DNA from: Tieghemiomyces parasiticus
Taxonomy: Eukaryota > Kickxellomycota > Dimargaritomycetes > Dimargaritales > Dimargaritaceae
DNA length: 43,500 nt
NCBI GenBank assembly: GCA_027575765.1
Contig: JANBPT010000333.1
Span: 1 to 43,500, forward strand
Direction: 5' to 3'
Of this stretch, positions 18,540 through 30,287 are shown piece after piece (position 1 is the first letter of the stretch; each line of letters begins with the position of its first letter). Under the pieces are notes generated by a model. That model worked only from the letters and a program-made list of their open reading frames with translations, was not told the DNA's origin and searched no databases. A program made the position numbers and the translations under genes.

Positions 18540-20006
18540 AGGTCAGAACCTTACCAGCCAGATCACCATCTTCATAAATACCCAATCTCCTCATAGTGCA
18601 CTGTAGTGGAGTCGATCATGCGCTCGCTCCTAATTTTTCGAAAATCATACGAGATACCAGGTAGTGGTCTTGGAGTCAATGAATCTCAATGAGAGAGGTT
18701 GGTTACTAACCAGCATGTCGAGTCAGAGCTCCTTTCGGAGACACCAACTGATCAACCCGCCACTGCAAGTCACTCCAAGTACCTAACGTACCGATCCAAC
18801 CCCTCGACTACCTACCTTAAACGTGACATTGGCCAACCTGAAGAATTAACTATATTTCATCTGTCATGACCTCCCCCTTCTCATCCTGATAACGCCCAAG
18901 TTCGTTACCAGTATACCGTACGAGCAGATAAGGCCAGGCTGCTTGGAGACCAGCAACCGGCCCCTCGAAACTCGACAGCTAATGATTCCTCGCCTATTCT
19001 TTGTTTTTCTAATTAATAAGGACACCACCGGATTAGCGCCTACGATAACTTCACCTGTACAGATAGAGGACCAAGACGTTAGTATGCTGGGCGCAGTTAA
19101 ACATGTATCAATTTAATCCTTTGACGACTCGTCTTTTCCCGTTTATCAGCAAATTAATTTATAATCAATGTAATGGCCTCTGCGCAGGATGACCGCGATA
19201 CGGGGACGGTTGGGACGTTGAAAAAAAAACAATTAAAAGCGCAGTGTGACGCTCACCAACAGCGGGAGTGATGCTGGTGGCCTCATTCATAAGATAATGC
19301 CTCCTTTGACGCTATTTTCACCCATAATCCTTGACTGACGTCGGTCATAATCAACGACGAACGGTTGCGGAGGGGTTTTATGGGAGGACTAATAATTTGG
19401 TACACTAGTTTATCCTCATAGCGCTGCAACAGTACGGATGTCAGAACAGAATATTTAGTAATAATCAGGAAGCGCATATCGTAGACACCGGCCCGTCACT
19501 AGGAAGCCCAGGCGCCCCCGTATCTTTGGCCTGCCTTGCGAATTGAGCCCTTCGGATACCGGCTACTCAAGTTACTTAGCCGACGGTGTGCGACAGGAGG
19601 AGAAGCGAGAGAGATGGATATTGGTCCACGAGGAAGCAGTCTTTGTCTTCGGGGCCTCATGCCCTTGTATCGACCAGGGAGGGTCACATATAATGAGGAA
19701 ACCTTTGTTTTACCACAATCTAATCCATTAGAGTGCAGCCCTCACCCTGGTGAGCTCTAATTGAGCCGACGAAGGGCCTCGTCTTGTTGAGCGGCATGAA
19801 GACCAATTTAACGGAACCATGGAAGGAGAATATGGTACAATTTGCACCCTACCACCTAGTCCGCCGGCTCTACCCTGTCTACATTGTTGAAAACCTAGTG
19901 CGAAACCTCACGGCTCACGCCCAACTCGATGCGGTGGAACGCCCCTACTGCTTTCGAATTCTGGCTACTCGTCGGCTGTATACGGTGAAGTGATGGGCTT
20001 TGCGGT
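18540..20006. other. Intergenic stretch between PFS2 and the small secreted gene
   Basis: It is more A/T-rich than the coding regions. A 69-codon frame at 19784-19993 just upstream of the next TATA box has no recognisable feature. Nothing else supported was seen. Confidence 0.5.
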
Positions 20007-20016
20007 TATATAAAAA
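20007..20016 (+). promoter_or_regulatory. TATA box of the small secreted protein gene
   Basis: TATATAAAAA lies 156 bp upstream of the ATG at 20163. It is followed by a C/T-rich leader (about 20040-20160), the arrangement of a strongly expressed fungal gene. Confidence 0.7.
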
Positions 20017-20162
20017 GGCGAGCGGTGTCCACCCTCCAGTCACCTTCATCTTACCCCGCCAGCATCCGTTCCTTCATTCAGCATTCCATTCTTTTCCATC
20101 CCCCCCTTCTCCTCACTATCACCTTGAGTGATTTCCTATCGCCCTCTACAACACTCTAAACC

Positions 20163-20507
20163 ATGCGTTTTAACATCGCCCTGCCTTTCCTCGCTATCTG
20201 CGCCCTGTCCGCAGTAGCCTACGCCGCTTCCAACCCCAGTAGCAGTGGTTCCAGTTCCACACGACCCGCTAGTCCTCCGGGAGGTCGTGGCGGTCAGGCC
20301 GGCGGGGGAGGTCCCCGCCGACGTCTTAACCCGGGCCTGAGAATCAACACCAATGTCCCTCGTCCCCCTCGCACCCCAGATCGTGGCTCCCCAGCCTCTG
20401 GCATTGGTGGCCAGAGAACTCCCCCGCGTAGCCCTGGGGGTCAGCGTAATCATGCTCCCCTTGGCCATGGCATAGGTACTCCTCCTCCGAGTCCCCCCAG
20501 GACCTAG
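20163..20507 (+). CDS. Small secreted Arg/Pro/Gly-rich protein
   Basis: A 114-residue protein of unknown family. It opens with a textbook signal peptide (MRFNIALPFLAICALSAVAYA, cleavage likely after residue 21). The mature part is a Ser-rich stretch followed by Gly/Pro/Arg-rich sequence with RGGQ, PRRRLNPGLR, PPRSPGGQR and PPPSPPRT. It is strongly basic and has no cysteine, so it is not a disulfide-stabilised effector or hydrophobin. TATA box, pyrimidine leader and good start context (ACC before ATG) support a real, possibly highly expressed gene. It could be an extracellular-matrix, antimicrobial-like or cell-wall polypeptide, or a secreted effector; the sequence does not decide. Confidence 0.65.
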   Translation: MRFNIALPFLAICALSAVAYAASNPSSSGSSSTRPASPPGGRGGQAGGGGPRRRLNPGLRINTNVPRPPRTPDRGSPASGIGGQRTPPRSPGGQRNHAPLGHGIGTPPPSPPRT

Positions 20508-21335
20508 AGACTTTAGAGTGGTGATGCCTGTCACGGGCAGAGGTAGCAGCAGTGCGAGGCAACTGTGGTGATTCGACACCCTCGAACCCTGAAAAAAAAG
20601 CGGGGGTTCACCCAACCACTGTCTCTCTCACGCCGAGGCTAAGTATCTACACTCCGACTACTGGGAGGTGCTTGACTTCGAGACCCGCTTAGACCTGTAA
20701 GCAGTCGCTCAAGTAAAAAAAAAAAAGCCGGAGTCGTTCTGGGTTTAGTGCCACCGGGTGGATTCAGGCCGGCCCTGGCTGATTGCCCCTGTGCATTACA
20801 TAAGTAAATAAAAAAATACAGTCCTGTTGTCCCCTAGCACCTCCTCTTGTTATAGGTGGTCCAAAACGTTTCGAGTAGGCAACGCTGGAGGTCTCACATA
20901 TTGGTGCTGTAGAACTATATTGGAAATGTCCAAGAAGAATCGAACCATCTAAACTATTGTAGCACTAGATTGCTCCTCACTTTACAGCTGGCGTTTTTAC
21001 TCTTTGTCACGTCGACTTCTGAAATCCCTTCCCTCCCTTCAATCTAATAGACCCAACCGCGATGTACGGGTCATCATTAACTATTATAATTTCAGGGATT
21101 GCAGGGCCGATGTCATTTTATCTGAGCCGACTGGCATGCTGGACCTGGCTTCCCCTTGCCATACCACTGTTAACTGGTAACTAGCTCGCATTTATAAGAG
21201 CCACTGCTCCCCTGATGGTGGTCCCAGAGCCGGTTACCTGTCTGGAAGCATTGTAAAAAAAAACAACCTTGTGAGGCCATAATCCTAGTTTTGTCGGAGG
21301 ATGCCCCTCAGCTTACGGCCTAATTAGTTCATGCC
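20508..21335. other. Intergenic, A/T-richer stretch left of the mariner fossil
   Basis: It contains several oligo-A runs (for example near 20715 and 21255) and no supported gene. It is likely 3' flank of the small secreted gene followed by decayed DNA. Confidence 0.4.
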
Positions 21336-21743
21336 TGCCGCATTTTCCCTAGTACCATGCGCAGTGTCCTACGCAGGGACTTGGGGCTGTATAGCTTTTT
21401 CAGCTGCTGGGTCCTCCACGACATCGCCAATGACCAGTCCCACCAGCGGATAAGTTTCGGCAACAATTACCTGCAGAGGATAACCGGGGTCAATGACTGC
21501 CTGCTGGACTCCATCGTCACGGGTGATGAGACCTGGGCGTACAATTATTATCCCCCTGCTGGCCCTCGTCGCCAGAGGCGGCGCCCTAAAGGTGGTCCTG
21601 TTCCAGTTGAGACTTGCCGAGGCCATACCCCACCCAAGGTGGTGCAGTCAGCTTTGTTTATATATATATATATACCAGACACGACCTGCTACCCCCGAAA
21701 GTCAGGCCTCCTGGTTCCACAGTCCCCGCCAACCACTACGTAA
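21336..21743 (+). pseudogene. Decayed mariner-type (Tc1/mariner) transposase fragment
   Basis: The plus strand encodes a recognisable middle part of a mariner transposase. STMRSVLRRDLGLYSF matches the helix-turn-helix end, CWVLHDIANDQ the conserved W(V/I)PH region, and SIVTGDETWAYNYYP the block carrying the first catalytic aspartate (D57 counted from the ATG at 21357; codon 21525-21527). Similarity fades after about 21600 and the second and third catalytic acids are missing. No start-proximal DNA-binding half was found. It is a fossil and cannot be active. The exact ends and terminal inverted repeats could not be seen. Confidence 0.75.
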
Positions 21744-23472
21744 AGTACGGGCTACATTCCATGCCCTGGGCTTGGGCAACGGCACATGAAAGTTTAAGCT
21801 ATCACCCTACCCCCGGAATTAAACTACTGTATTTTGTAAAGGTGTTCGCATAGCAGCAGAGTTATTTTTGCGCCTGCTGAGATGGGAAACTCGCACTACC
21901 CACTCGCCAACTGTATGTCTTGGGGGACGCTTTGTTTGCGCGGGTTGTGGCTAGCCAGTATGCATCATCGTATTTTGCGCCAGAACGAGTGGATCCTGCG
22001 TTGCGCCTGTTGCTGTTGATGTCACCAAGTCCTCAAGCTGCACCGACAGTGCCAGGTAGACGCTACTTGCCATACTAGCCTAGGTCAATGCCATTGATGA
22101 CTGGGCTGAAACCTGATCCGGGCTGTTATTCACCACCGTTGATGATGATTGTGGTCGGAATAATCGCCAACTTCTGCTCATAGCCTTAACAGCGACCTCT
22201 CACCTGGATTCGGAACGGTAACAAACCAAGTCCATCGAAGTCGCCTGCACCGTTTGAAGCATTATCCCATGATTCGTCTTTCTTAGCATAGAATGTTTCG
22301 TTGTCCTCTCGTCTCCTTCATGCTGTGTTTTTCCCTTATTATTGTCCTATGATGTATTCATCACTGCTGTTACTTAACAACAACTGTTGGAAGTCAAGGC
22401 CGAAATGGATATATAGTATCTGTCCGCCGGCCGCCTCAATAAACGAGAGACTGCCATATAACCCTCTAATTTTATATCTTACTCTCAACTCCCGTGTATT
22501 TACTACACCACCATCCTCTTGAGCCTCTAGGTTAATGGCGAGACTCCGGAGTAGTTCCAGTGTATAAAATCCCAGAATGGTGGCGGTGACGGTCTGGCAC
22601 CTGCCAAGGCTGCAAAGTGCAAGGCCACTACTACTGCTGACCAGAAGCCACGGGTGAAGTGCCAGCACAAAGGCTACTCCCTACCAGGTCCATACAGAAC
22701 TTTCCGGCCTTGTTATCGCAGGGCTAAGCTACAACAAAAGCAAGATACTTGGGCCACTCTCCATTCAATGTAATGGAGGGGAGGCACCCTAAAGGTGAGT
22801 TGGCTGAGCAGAGAAGCCTCATCTAAGAGATGGATGAAATAAGTGTAGCCTGCTGTGAGACAGTGTACTAATAAGCTCAACCTTGTGCCATCCTTCTAAC
22901 GTTTCTCACTTTGCTGTATGTCCATCAATGCAAACGCACACCCAAACAACTCGGCTCGTTAGACGCACAATTTGCCTCCATCGAACCGCAGATTCATTGG
23001 ACACACACCACAAATACTACACACCAGTGTCATGATATCCATCATCGCATGGCGCAAACTAGTTTGCAAATAAAAATATAACAACCTCATGGAAATAAAT
23101 TAACCACACTGGAGACGGCTGTGAACCTTCGGAGTTCTGATCTTGCCAGACGCCAGCCAAATGGATTCATGGCCTGCTTTAAAAGCTGAGTGGAACAAAC
23201 TTACCAAGTTGAACATAGTGATGGATGGTATTATAAACACTACTTATATCTGAGTAACTCAATACTTCATGGAGCATGTACAACGGAGGGTTCCACATCT
23301 CCCCAGTATCAATTGGCGGGAGTAACCTGCGTAGGCCATTGTCTTGACAGCATGGCTACAGTAGATGATGTTTAGGGGACCATCGGGGAAAGTTTAACAA
23401 CTAAAACGCCCCGCCACGGGCCGAAAGGTGGCCATGCTGCGGTTCAGCATCATCCGTGGCGATACGCCGCTC
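21744..23472. other. Gene-poor stretch right of the mariner fossil
   Basis: It is A/T-richer than the flanking gene blocks and has only short frames. It may contain more degraded transposon sequence, but none could be recognised by eye. Confidence 0.4.
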
Positions 23473-24888
23473 TTACGAGTGATGCGGAAAGTATAAAGGT
23501 GCTAGGAATACATGGAAGCCATTACGAAGGTACGGGTGGAGGAAGAGCGGTCCCGTCCATAAAAGCAGGTAAATATTGAGGATGATGCAGGCCAAGGTGG
23601 CCATGGGTGTCCGGTTGAACCAAGCCCAGGCCTGACGAACAGAAGGTGGGAAGAGCGTGCCCACCGCGTACCGTTGCAGGGTCTGCTGGGCCAGAACCTG
23701 ACCGCAAGTCAGGAGCCCATGGACGGCAAAGAAGGCCAATTCCTCAGCATTCGACCGGCCGGCAATACAAATGAGCACATACTCGTGCATGAGGGCGCTA
23801 AAGAGAAACACTGCCAGTGCAGCCACGGTCATGGCCACCGACCGGTTCACCAGGCCAGCCAGGCGCCGGTAGACGGGGAGAAACACTACCACGTGGAACG
23901 CATCCTTAAACAGAATATTCCACCGGCGGCTCCAGAAATCGCGCGGGGAGGTAGCCAGGAAGGGATTATCGAACAGGACGGGCATGGGGAAGCCAAGATA
24001 CCACGCCGCGCCGCCGTAGGCCAGGTTGAACCAGACGTTCATGCCCCAGTAGAAAAGGAAGGCACTGCTGTAGCTGTCCACCGCCCATGACCAGGTGAGG
24101 GGGGCCGGGAACGTGGTGGTTTGGTAGTGGCGGCGGGCGGCCGACGGGTCGGCGAGACTAGGATGGAGCAGCTGGCCACGGACAAGAAGGATAACGCCCA
24201 GGGAATAAAGGGCGGCTTGGGCGAGGTAGTAAAAGTAACCAGTGAGATGGAGACGCTGGCAGAGAGCGGCTGGCGGGTCATTGGTCCACCGCGCCACCGA
24301 TCGCAGGCGGTTTGCGACGGGCATTTTGACGTCGGTCAGGTTGGCGGCGGCGGTAGCGGTGAGGGTGTCTCCCGTGACCAAATCGTAGTAACCAGTGGCG
24401 GTGGGAGTGGGGTCGGGATGGAAGCCCGGTTGAAGATATGGAAACGATTTAGCCGACGCCGGGGACGGGTGAGAACGCAGGACTTGGATAAGGTACTCCC
24501 GCAAGTTCAGCGGCAAGCGACGGGTTGATTTAGAGTCGTTTGGCGCCGTGGTATCGGCAATACCTTCACCATTAGACGACCCTGCAACAGGGAGGTCACG
24601 CTGGTAGTATCCGTAGGTCGCCGTGGCCTCCAACTGCTTAAGGGTGAAGTAGAAGGCCAGGACAGTCACCACAGCCTGACTGAGGCCCGAATGGCGGCTG
24701 CGGAACCCGAGCGGCAGGAGCACCAGAGCCACTTGGGCAAGGTAACCTAGGGGCCGGCGCCACGGCGACCGGGCCGCTAGTTTGCTCAGGACGTAGTACT
24801 GGGCAATCAGTAGGACGTGGACGCCGGCCAGGAGGGCCAGGTCCGGTATAGGGATCTGCCAGGCGCGAATGTCGACCAGGGAAGCCAT
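23473..24888 (-). CDS. Wax-synthase-like membrane-bound O-acyltransferase
   Basis: A 471-residue polytopic membrane protein. It carries the MBOAT/wax-synthase signature: SPRDFWSRRWN (about 314-324) followed by the helix with the putative catalytic histidine in LFSALMHEYV (H368). Hydrophobic segments fill residues 15-80 and 215-460. A hydrophilic loop of about 90 residues with Thr/Ser/Pro stretches separates the first membrane helices from the catalytic half. Family enzymes transfer acyl groups to alcohols, sterols or secondary-metabolite hydroxyls in the ER; the acceptor here is unknown. The start is the first in-frame ATG (MASLVDIRAWQ), since the open frame upstream has none. The next gene is divergent, 2.46 kb away, and no biosynthetic cluster surrounds it. 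Confidence 0.86.
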   Translation of the reverse strand: MASLVDIRAWQIPIPDLALLAGVHVLLIAQYYVLSKLAARSPWRRPLGYLAQVALVLLPLGFRSRHSGLSQAVVTVLAFYFTLKQLEATATYGYYQRDLPVAGSSNGEGIADTTAPNDSKSTRRLPLNLREYLIQVLRSHPSPASAKSFPYLQPGFHPDPTPTATGYYDLVTGDTLTATAAANLTDVKMPVANRLRSVARWTNDPPAALCQRLHLTGYFYYLAQAALYSLGVILLVRGQLLHPSLADPSAARRHYQTTTFPAPLTWSWAVDSYSSAFLFYWGMNVWFNLAYGGAAWYLGFPMPVLFDNPFLATSPRDFWSRRWNILFKDAFHVVVFLPVYRRLAGLVNRSVAMTVAALAVFLFSALMHEYVLICIAGRSNAEELAFFAVHGLLTCGQVLAQQTLQRYAVGTLFPPSVRQAWAWFNRTPMATLACIILNIYLLLWTGPLFLHPYLRNGFHVFLAPLYFPHHS

Positions 24889-27351
24889 GGACAGACAGTA
24901 GGGAGGGTGAGCATGGGCGGTAGGGCGAGAATGCAAGCTACGTAGGTAGATTCGGTAAGAGTACACTGTGGTAACAACCGGAGAGGCCGCGGGCAGAGGT
25001 TCCAAGTGCCACGTCGGGTGGATAAAGCATGTAACCTAGTGCTAGGTGACAAGGGTAGACGCTGCGACTAAAATACGCAACCGTATTCAGTACGGTCTTG
25101 GGCATATAGTAGGAGGTGGGCCGGACAAGTAGTTTCCCAAGCTCTTGATGGGACGAGGAGAGGCCCTATAGATGATGTGGTCAATAGGGCTTGGCATTCC
25201 CCCTCCTCCGATTGTGCACCTGTATATGTTCACCGTCTGACATAGCCCTCAACATTCCCCGATGCACCCCTGCGCCTCCCTCTTTCGCCATTTTCCCCTT
25301 CCCAGGCTGCCCAATGGCGCCGTCGTTGTGTAGAGGTTGGGCGCTGTAACCGAGAACCGACAGCCACTGCTGACTGTGATAGACCAACGCCCGCGTACAG
25401 ACGACCTCCCACTCCGCTACGGTATTCATGGTCGCACTGCGATCCCTCAAAGCCCATCCACTGCCAACATTATCCCACAATCTGATCAAAGACCTCTAAC
25501 TGAACTATATATTCGTAGCTAACCCATAGCCCTCCTTGTTTATTCAGATCAAAAGCATGACTAGACGCCACAGTCACTGTTGTCTAGGCTTCGTGCCATA
25601 AACAGGAGATTGCCAGGGAACCACCGGTTCCGTCTGGTCTAGAACATTATGGGTGTGGTATATAGGAAGCGTTGCACCAAGGTCCTCGGGCCCAGGGTGA
25701 CATTGTGCCAAGACCCCCCGACACACTCGCTGCTATTCAAACAACAAATATGACAAACCTGTCCCAGTAATGGGCTATTCGGGGATTAGGCGACTGCGAA
25801 GCCCCAGCGCCTCGAGTCTAGTCAGGGTACGAATGACCGCTGACCTGACCTTCGTCACGGGTCGGACCTGTGGCCTTTCACCTGGTGCCAGCCGCCCATC
25901 GATAAGCAAAAGCCCATCCACGTTTCTAGACAGGTGGGATTTTGGGAGCATCATGCACCACTTTCCCCGGAGGGGCTGGCAGCGGACTGGCCGGGTGGAC
26001 CACTTCGCCCTGATGACCGTACCGAAAGTTACGAACCTCCGGCGGTAGGTGGGTTGTCAGCCACATACCGTGTCTAGTTCCTTAGCCCCAAGTTGGCGGC
26101 AACAAATTAGCAAGACCGACGCAGCCTTGCGATCCTCGATGGCAAATGCCATAGCCAATGAGGTTTTCCTGGGCATCTGCACCCAAGGTATGGCTTCAAT
26201 AACACCCGGCTAGCCATTTCCTGGCTGTCCAACGACCGTTACAACGCCGATTGCTACATGCGGCCAAAAAGCCCCTACTCTACGTCATAGTGTATGCTTT
26301 GGTTAATGATTTGGGCCGTTGTCGTCGGACTTTGAAAAATGAAATATCTAGACGGTACCGTTTGACAATGTATGCTTACTCGCAACGGAGCGGACACGGG
26401 GCGGAGCTATACTACTGATCCGGCATAATACGTCGCTTGACCATCATCCTCAGGACCATCTAGTTCAAACCCAGCTAGCAGTACCGCGCCATGGCTCGCC
26501 CGGTCGCAGCGGATTGTGCCTGGTAACACCCTTCCACTCCCACACGCTACCATGTACATTGTACTGTACCTTGCCCATTCCCACCTTGGCCAGGGGGGTT
26601 ATACGCCACGGATTGGAGGGCACTGACAATCGCGGGGGGGGCAAAGGCCATACATCTTCTGGGGCGTGACGACAAGCCTCTTCTGCGGTGGATATCAACA
26701 GTGCCCAACTTGCCCTATATCGTCTCTATATACCCCTCGCCCCCCTATAACGGCGCTGAACATCCGTCCCTCCCTATAATGGCACCTGTCCGCTGCCCCT
26801 CAGCCTAACCCTTTCTGTAGCTTTACCATCCCGCCGACTAGCCCTTAGGTTTATATTTGCTGCGCCAACTTAATCGGCCCGTCAGCCAACCTTACGTCTC
26901 CCCGTTTATCAGCCAATTGCGATCAGCACAACTTTCGCTCGTTGGCTGGACCTCGACTAACAAGTAGGCCAGTCGCACCGTGCTTCGTCCCCGTCCCGCC
27001 CTGTATGCGTCGGCCAAGGTGACCCCATTGAGCCCCTCCCCACTTCGACCTCCGCCCCTCAGCCCCGAGGGTCTCACCTGGCCCTCCTCTCTCTCTTTCT
27101 CTCTCTCTCCACCTGGACGTCGTCCGTGGACTTCCTCCCCTGCGGCTCTGTAAACCTGGCTGTCCCTTCTTTATCTCTGGCTCCGCACATAACCCGACCG
27201 CCCCCACGCTTGCTCTGTACATACCCACTATTTTTGGGCCCTGGTCTGATGCCTTTGTGATAGGTCTACCTTGTACCCTATTTTCTCCCTCCGGCCCTCA
27301 CCTCCTCGCCTGTGCGACCAGACAATTACCTTCGCCCTCCACTTAGCCGCA
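24889..27351. promoter_or_regulatory. Long divergent intergenic region (MBOAT and transporter)
   Basis: No supported gene. The right part (about 26700-27350) becomes C/T-rich on the plus strand, with TATA-like CTATATA near 26729 and CTATAA near 26745 and 26775, as expected for the transporter promoter and leader. A CT microsatellite lies inside it. Confidence 0.5.
27085..27110 (+). repeat. CT-rich simple repeat in the transporter leader region
   Basis: Nearly pure CT dinucleotide tract, about 26 bp, within the pyrimidine-rich region 240 bp upstream of the transporter ATG. Confidence 0.7.
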
Positions 27352-29145
27352 ATGTCACCTTTGCTCCCCGGCCGCAAGTCCGGTGCCCGGCGGTCCTCGT
27401 CCCTGTCATTGCCCACCTCACCACTAACCCTAGGCCCGGCCGTCACCGCGTCGAACGGAAGCCCCAACGATCGCGACGACAGCACCACGACATCCATCAC
27501 CTGGGACGAAGGATCCCTCCCGCCGAACGCCCTGGTGGACTACGGGTCCCGTGACGAGCAGCCGGGCTCTCTCGCCAGCACGGCCCCTTACAGCGGCGGC
27601 CATACCGGCAAAGTGGGTGGCGACACGAACAGTCCGCTCAGCGCCCAGGCGGGTTTCCCCCAACGATTTGCCACCGCCAGCCGGGTCCTGAGCGATATCG
27701 CCTACGATAGCGACGACCGGGCAGAGGACTCGGACGACCAGGATTCCCACCTCTCTGTCGACGGACTCGATGACTACGCCCCTTTGGCGCTCCCCACGCC
27801 GAGTACCTCTCTGGACCTCAAACGTCGCAACTCCGCGCGCGGCACCAGTGACGCAACCGGCGGCCCCTCCGGGAGTCTTCTCCTTGGCTCCGTCTGCCTC
27901 GGCATCTGTATCCTCTCATTCGTGTCCCAGACCGTCATCTCGCGCAATATCCAGTCCTACTACGCCTACGAAAAACCCTATTTTATTCTATATGTCGCCC
28001 ACTCGTGCCTCTTTTTGATGCTCCCCCTCCATTTCGCTTTCGAGCGGCTACGGCCACCCGGCCGATCCCTCGCAAGGCAGTGGGATGAGGTCATGATTGG
28101 CGGCGCCAAATTGATGGCCCACAGCGGACACTCTCTTGGCGAGGAGTTCGCCCCGCATGATCTCATCAACATGGTCCAGACTCCGGCCGCCCCCCGTACG
28201 CCCTACCACGGTGGTTCCTCTAGTGGCGACTACGGGTTCCTAGAAGACGCCGGCGGCGCGGGTGGTGGTATGCGCCGCCGGCGGTCGTCACACACCCACG
28301 GCCGCAAGAATCGGATCCCGCGTCGGTACCACCTGACCGTCGTCAAGTTCATGCTAATCCGCAGTATCTACTTTTCGATCTTACTCAACTTCGCCGCCTA
28401 CCTGTGGTACGTAGCCGTCGGCCTCGTGAGTTCAAGCGCCATCGTCACCGCGACGTACAACACCTCGGCCGTGTACTGCTACGCCTTCTCGGTACTCCTC
28501 CTTAAGGAGCGACTGATGACCGGCAAGATTGTAGCCATCATCATCAGCGTCCTCGGCGTCCTCCTTATGACTCTGGTCAGTACCGGTGGCGACAGCGAGA
28601 GCCCATCTTCTCCGCTTGTCGCCACGTCGTCCCAGACGGAGGTATTTGGTAATTTCGTGTCCGTCCTCTGTGCCGTCCTCATCGGATTGTACCAAGTGGT
28701 TTACAAGAAGTACGGCACGGTCCGTGACTACCACTCGCTCTTATTCCTGGACGCCATGATGGCCGGACTGGGTTTGAGTACCCTACTGGTGTGCTGGGTG
28801 CCTCTCCCTATCCTCAACTTTATTGGCTACGAGGTGTTTGAATTACCTGCTTGGGCCGTTCTCCGCCTGCTACTCCTCAACGCCTTCTTTGGTATCCTGT
28901 ATAACGCCGCTATTCTCGTCGTACTCACCCTCACCGGCCCTTTATTTGCCAGTGTCGGCGTCATGACCACCATACCAGTGATGGCAGTCATCGACGTGAT
29001 GTTTTACAACCAGCACCTCGGATGGAATGTATTCGTCGGCGCCACCGGGATTTTTGTGGGGTTTGGTATCCTAACCTACGTACAGGTCAAGGAAACAATG
29101 CAGAGCGGACCTGGTGCGTCGCGGGGTGGGCTATCCATCCACTAA
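27352..29145 (+). CDS. SLC35F/EamA-type membrane transporter
   Basis: A 597-residue protein of the drug/metabolite transporter superfamily. A hydrophilic, acidic, Ser-rich N-terminal region (about 1-170, with runs such as DSDDRAEDSDDQDS) precedes roughly ten membrane helices. Helices 1-2 (about 175-235) are separated from the rest by a long cytosolic-type loop (about 236-325) ending in RRRRSSHTHGRKNR. The EamA signature follows: WYVAVGLVSSSAIVTATYNTSAV, then LLLKERLMTGKIVAIIISVLGVLL. The second half repeats the fold, with GLYQVVYKKYG and LNAFFGILYNAAILVVLTLTGP. The closest families are SLC35F3-5 and yeast Thi74/YML018C; the substrate is unknown. I chose the first in-frame ATG; the open frame continues upstream without another. 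Confidence 0.9.
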   Translation: MSPLLPGRKSGARRSSSLSLPTSPLTLGPAVTASNGSPNDRDDSTTTSITWDEGSLPPNALVDYGSRDEQPGSLASTAPYSGGHTGKVGGDTNSPLSAQAGFPQRFATASRVLSDIAYDSDDRAEDSDDQDSHLSVDGLDDYAPLALPTPSTSLDLKRRNSARGTSDATGGPSGSLLLGSVCLGICILSFVSQTVISRNIQSYYAYEKPYFILYVAHSCLFLMLPLHFAFERLRPPGRSLARQWDEVMIGGAKLMAHSGHSLGEEFAPHDLINMVQTPAAPRTPYHGGSSSGDYGFLEDAGGAGGGMRRRRSSHTHGRKNRIPRRYHLTVVKFMLIRSIYFSILLNFAAYLWYVAVGLVSSSAIVTATYNTSAVYCYAFSVLLLKERLMTGKIVAIIISVLGVLLMTLVSTGGDSESPSSPLVATSSQTEVFGNFVSVLCAVLIGLYQVVYKKYGTVRDYHSLLFLDAMMAGLGLSTLLVCWVPLPILNFIGYEVFELPAWAVLRLLLLNAFFGILYNAAILVVLTLTGPLFASVGVMTTIPVMAVIDVMFYNQHLGWNVFVGATGIFVGFGILTYVQVKETMQSGPGASRGGLSIH

Positions 29146-30287
29146 TGCGGGCATAAACCGGCGGTGGCCTTTTTGAGAGTTTGGCCTACATATATCTATA
29201 AATAACCATGTTGATAGTCCCTTTTATGCTGGCCTACCGGCTAGCATTCGAAATGGCACGGCTAGTAAGCTACACGCCCCTCAACTAACAAGGCGCTCTT
29301 GAGGCCAGAGTATCCATTAGACTCTAATCACGTGAAGCCGAGGAATCCGCCGAGACCACTCCGCAATCCACCGCCGAAGGCTCCCGTCAAGCACAACCTT
29401 CCTACCCTGCCTTCCTACTAGGTCTACCCGGGCCAGATATCCATCACCAAGGCTCGCATCATCATGACTTGAAAGACGCCGGCCTTCCGATAGTTAAACC
29501 GGACCGGGATGCAGTCCGACCCCGCCCTACCATAGAGGACAAACCAGTCCCAGACCCGTCGACTACTGCAGAAGGTATCCCATTTCCCGCTAGTCCACAT
29601 TCGCAAGGCGGCCGAATTGGGCACGAAGTTGAATTTTTCTCAAGTGTACAAACTATAAACCATTCTTTGTTTGGGCTTACTCACCAAGTGACCCTCCCTT
29701 AATGGTCTACGTTCTTCGTACCCTTCCCTAGGGCAACGCGCCCGACCACAGCACCATGCGAGAGATGCTACCCATACTCACTGCAGGGAGCCCTCCAAGG
29801 AAGCCCGCCCCCCTTTTTTTTGGCCCACCTGTGGCAAGAGCCGCATGTTGATCTAGCCTCTTTATCAACCAAACGTCCACGGCTTAATGGATGGTGCGGT
29901 GGAGAACAGGAGAGAGGCGGCGGAGTAGCACGGCGAGTATCCTCTGTACGACACAAGGTGGCCACCTCTCGTTCTTCTCCCCCCCCCAGTAGGGGTGAAC
30001 CACAAGACCCTGAGGCTAGACAGGCCAGTGCATTCTCGGTGTCCTTTTCACTGACGTTCAACTAGCCCTCCTCACGGTTTAGCTTTAGCTCCAATTTCCC
30101 ATTCCCCTGCTGGTCCCGCAACCCTGGCTTAAGACCCTCCCTTCGCTCTCGCTGCACGTATCTACAACGCCCTCGTCACTCCCCACTATCGATGTCTTAA
30201 CCTCTTTGACCATCTCCTCTGTCCTATGCACAGCACGTATTAACTTTAGCTGTCTAACGAAAAAGGATTCCATCCCCACCGTCCACC
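29146..30287. other. Intergenic stretch between transporter and YOS9
   Basis: No supported gene. The last 220 bp are C/T-rich on the plus strand, fitting the YOS9 leader. Frames within it lack any domain. Confidence 0.5.

Noticed and set aside
17833..18606. 257-codon frame overlapping the PFS2 tail on the same strand
   Set aside because: It is an alternative frame of a repetitive low-complexity region without start context or homology.
19784..19993. 69-codon frame just upstream of the small secreted gene's TATA box
   Set aside because: No family was recognised and codon use is mixed; it could be part of the promoter region.
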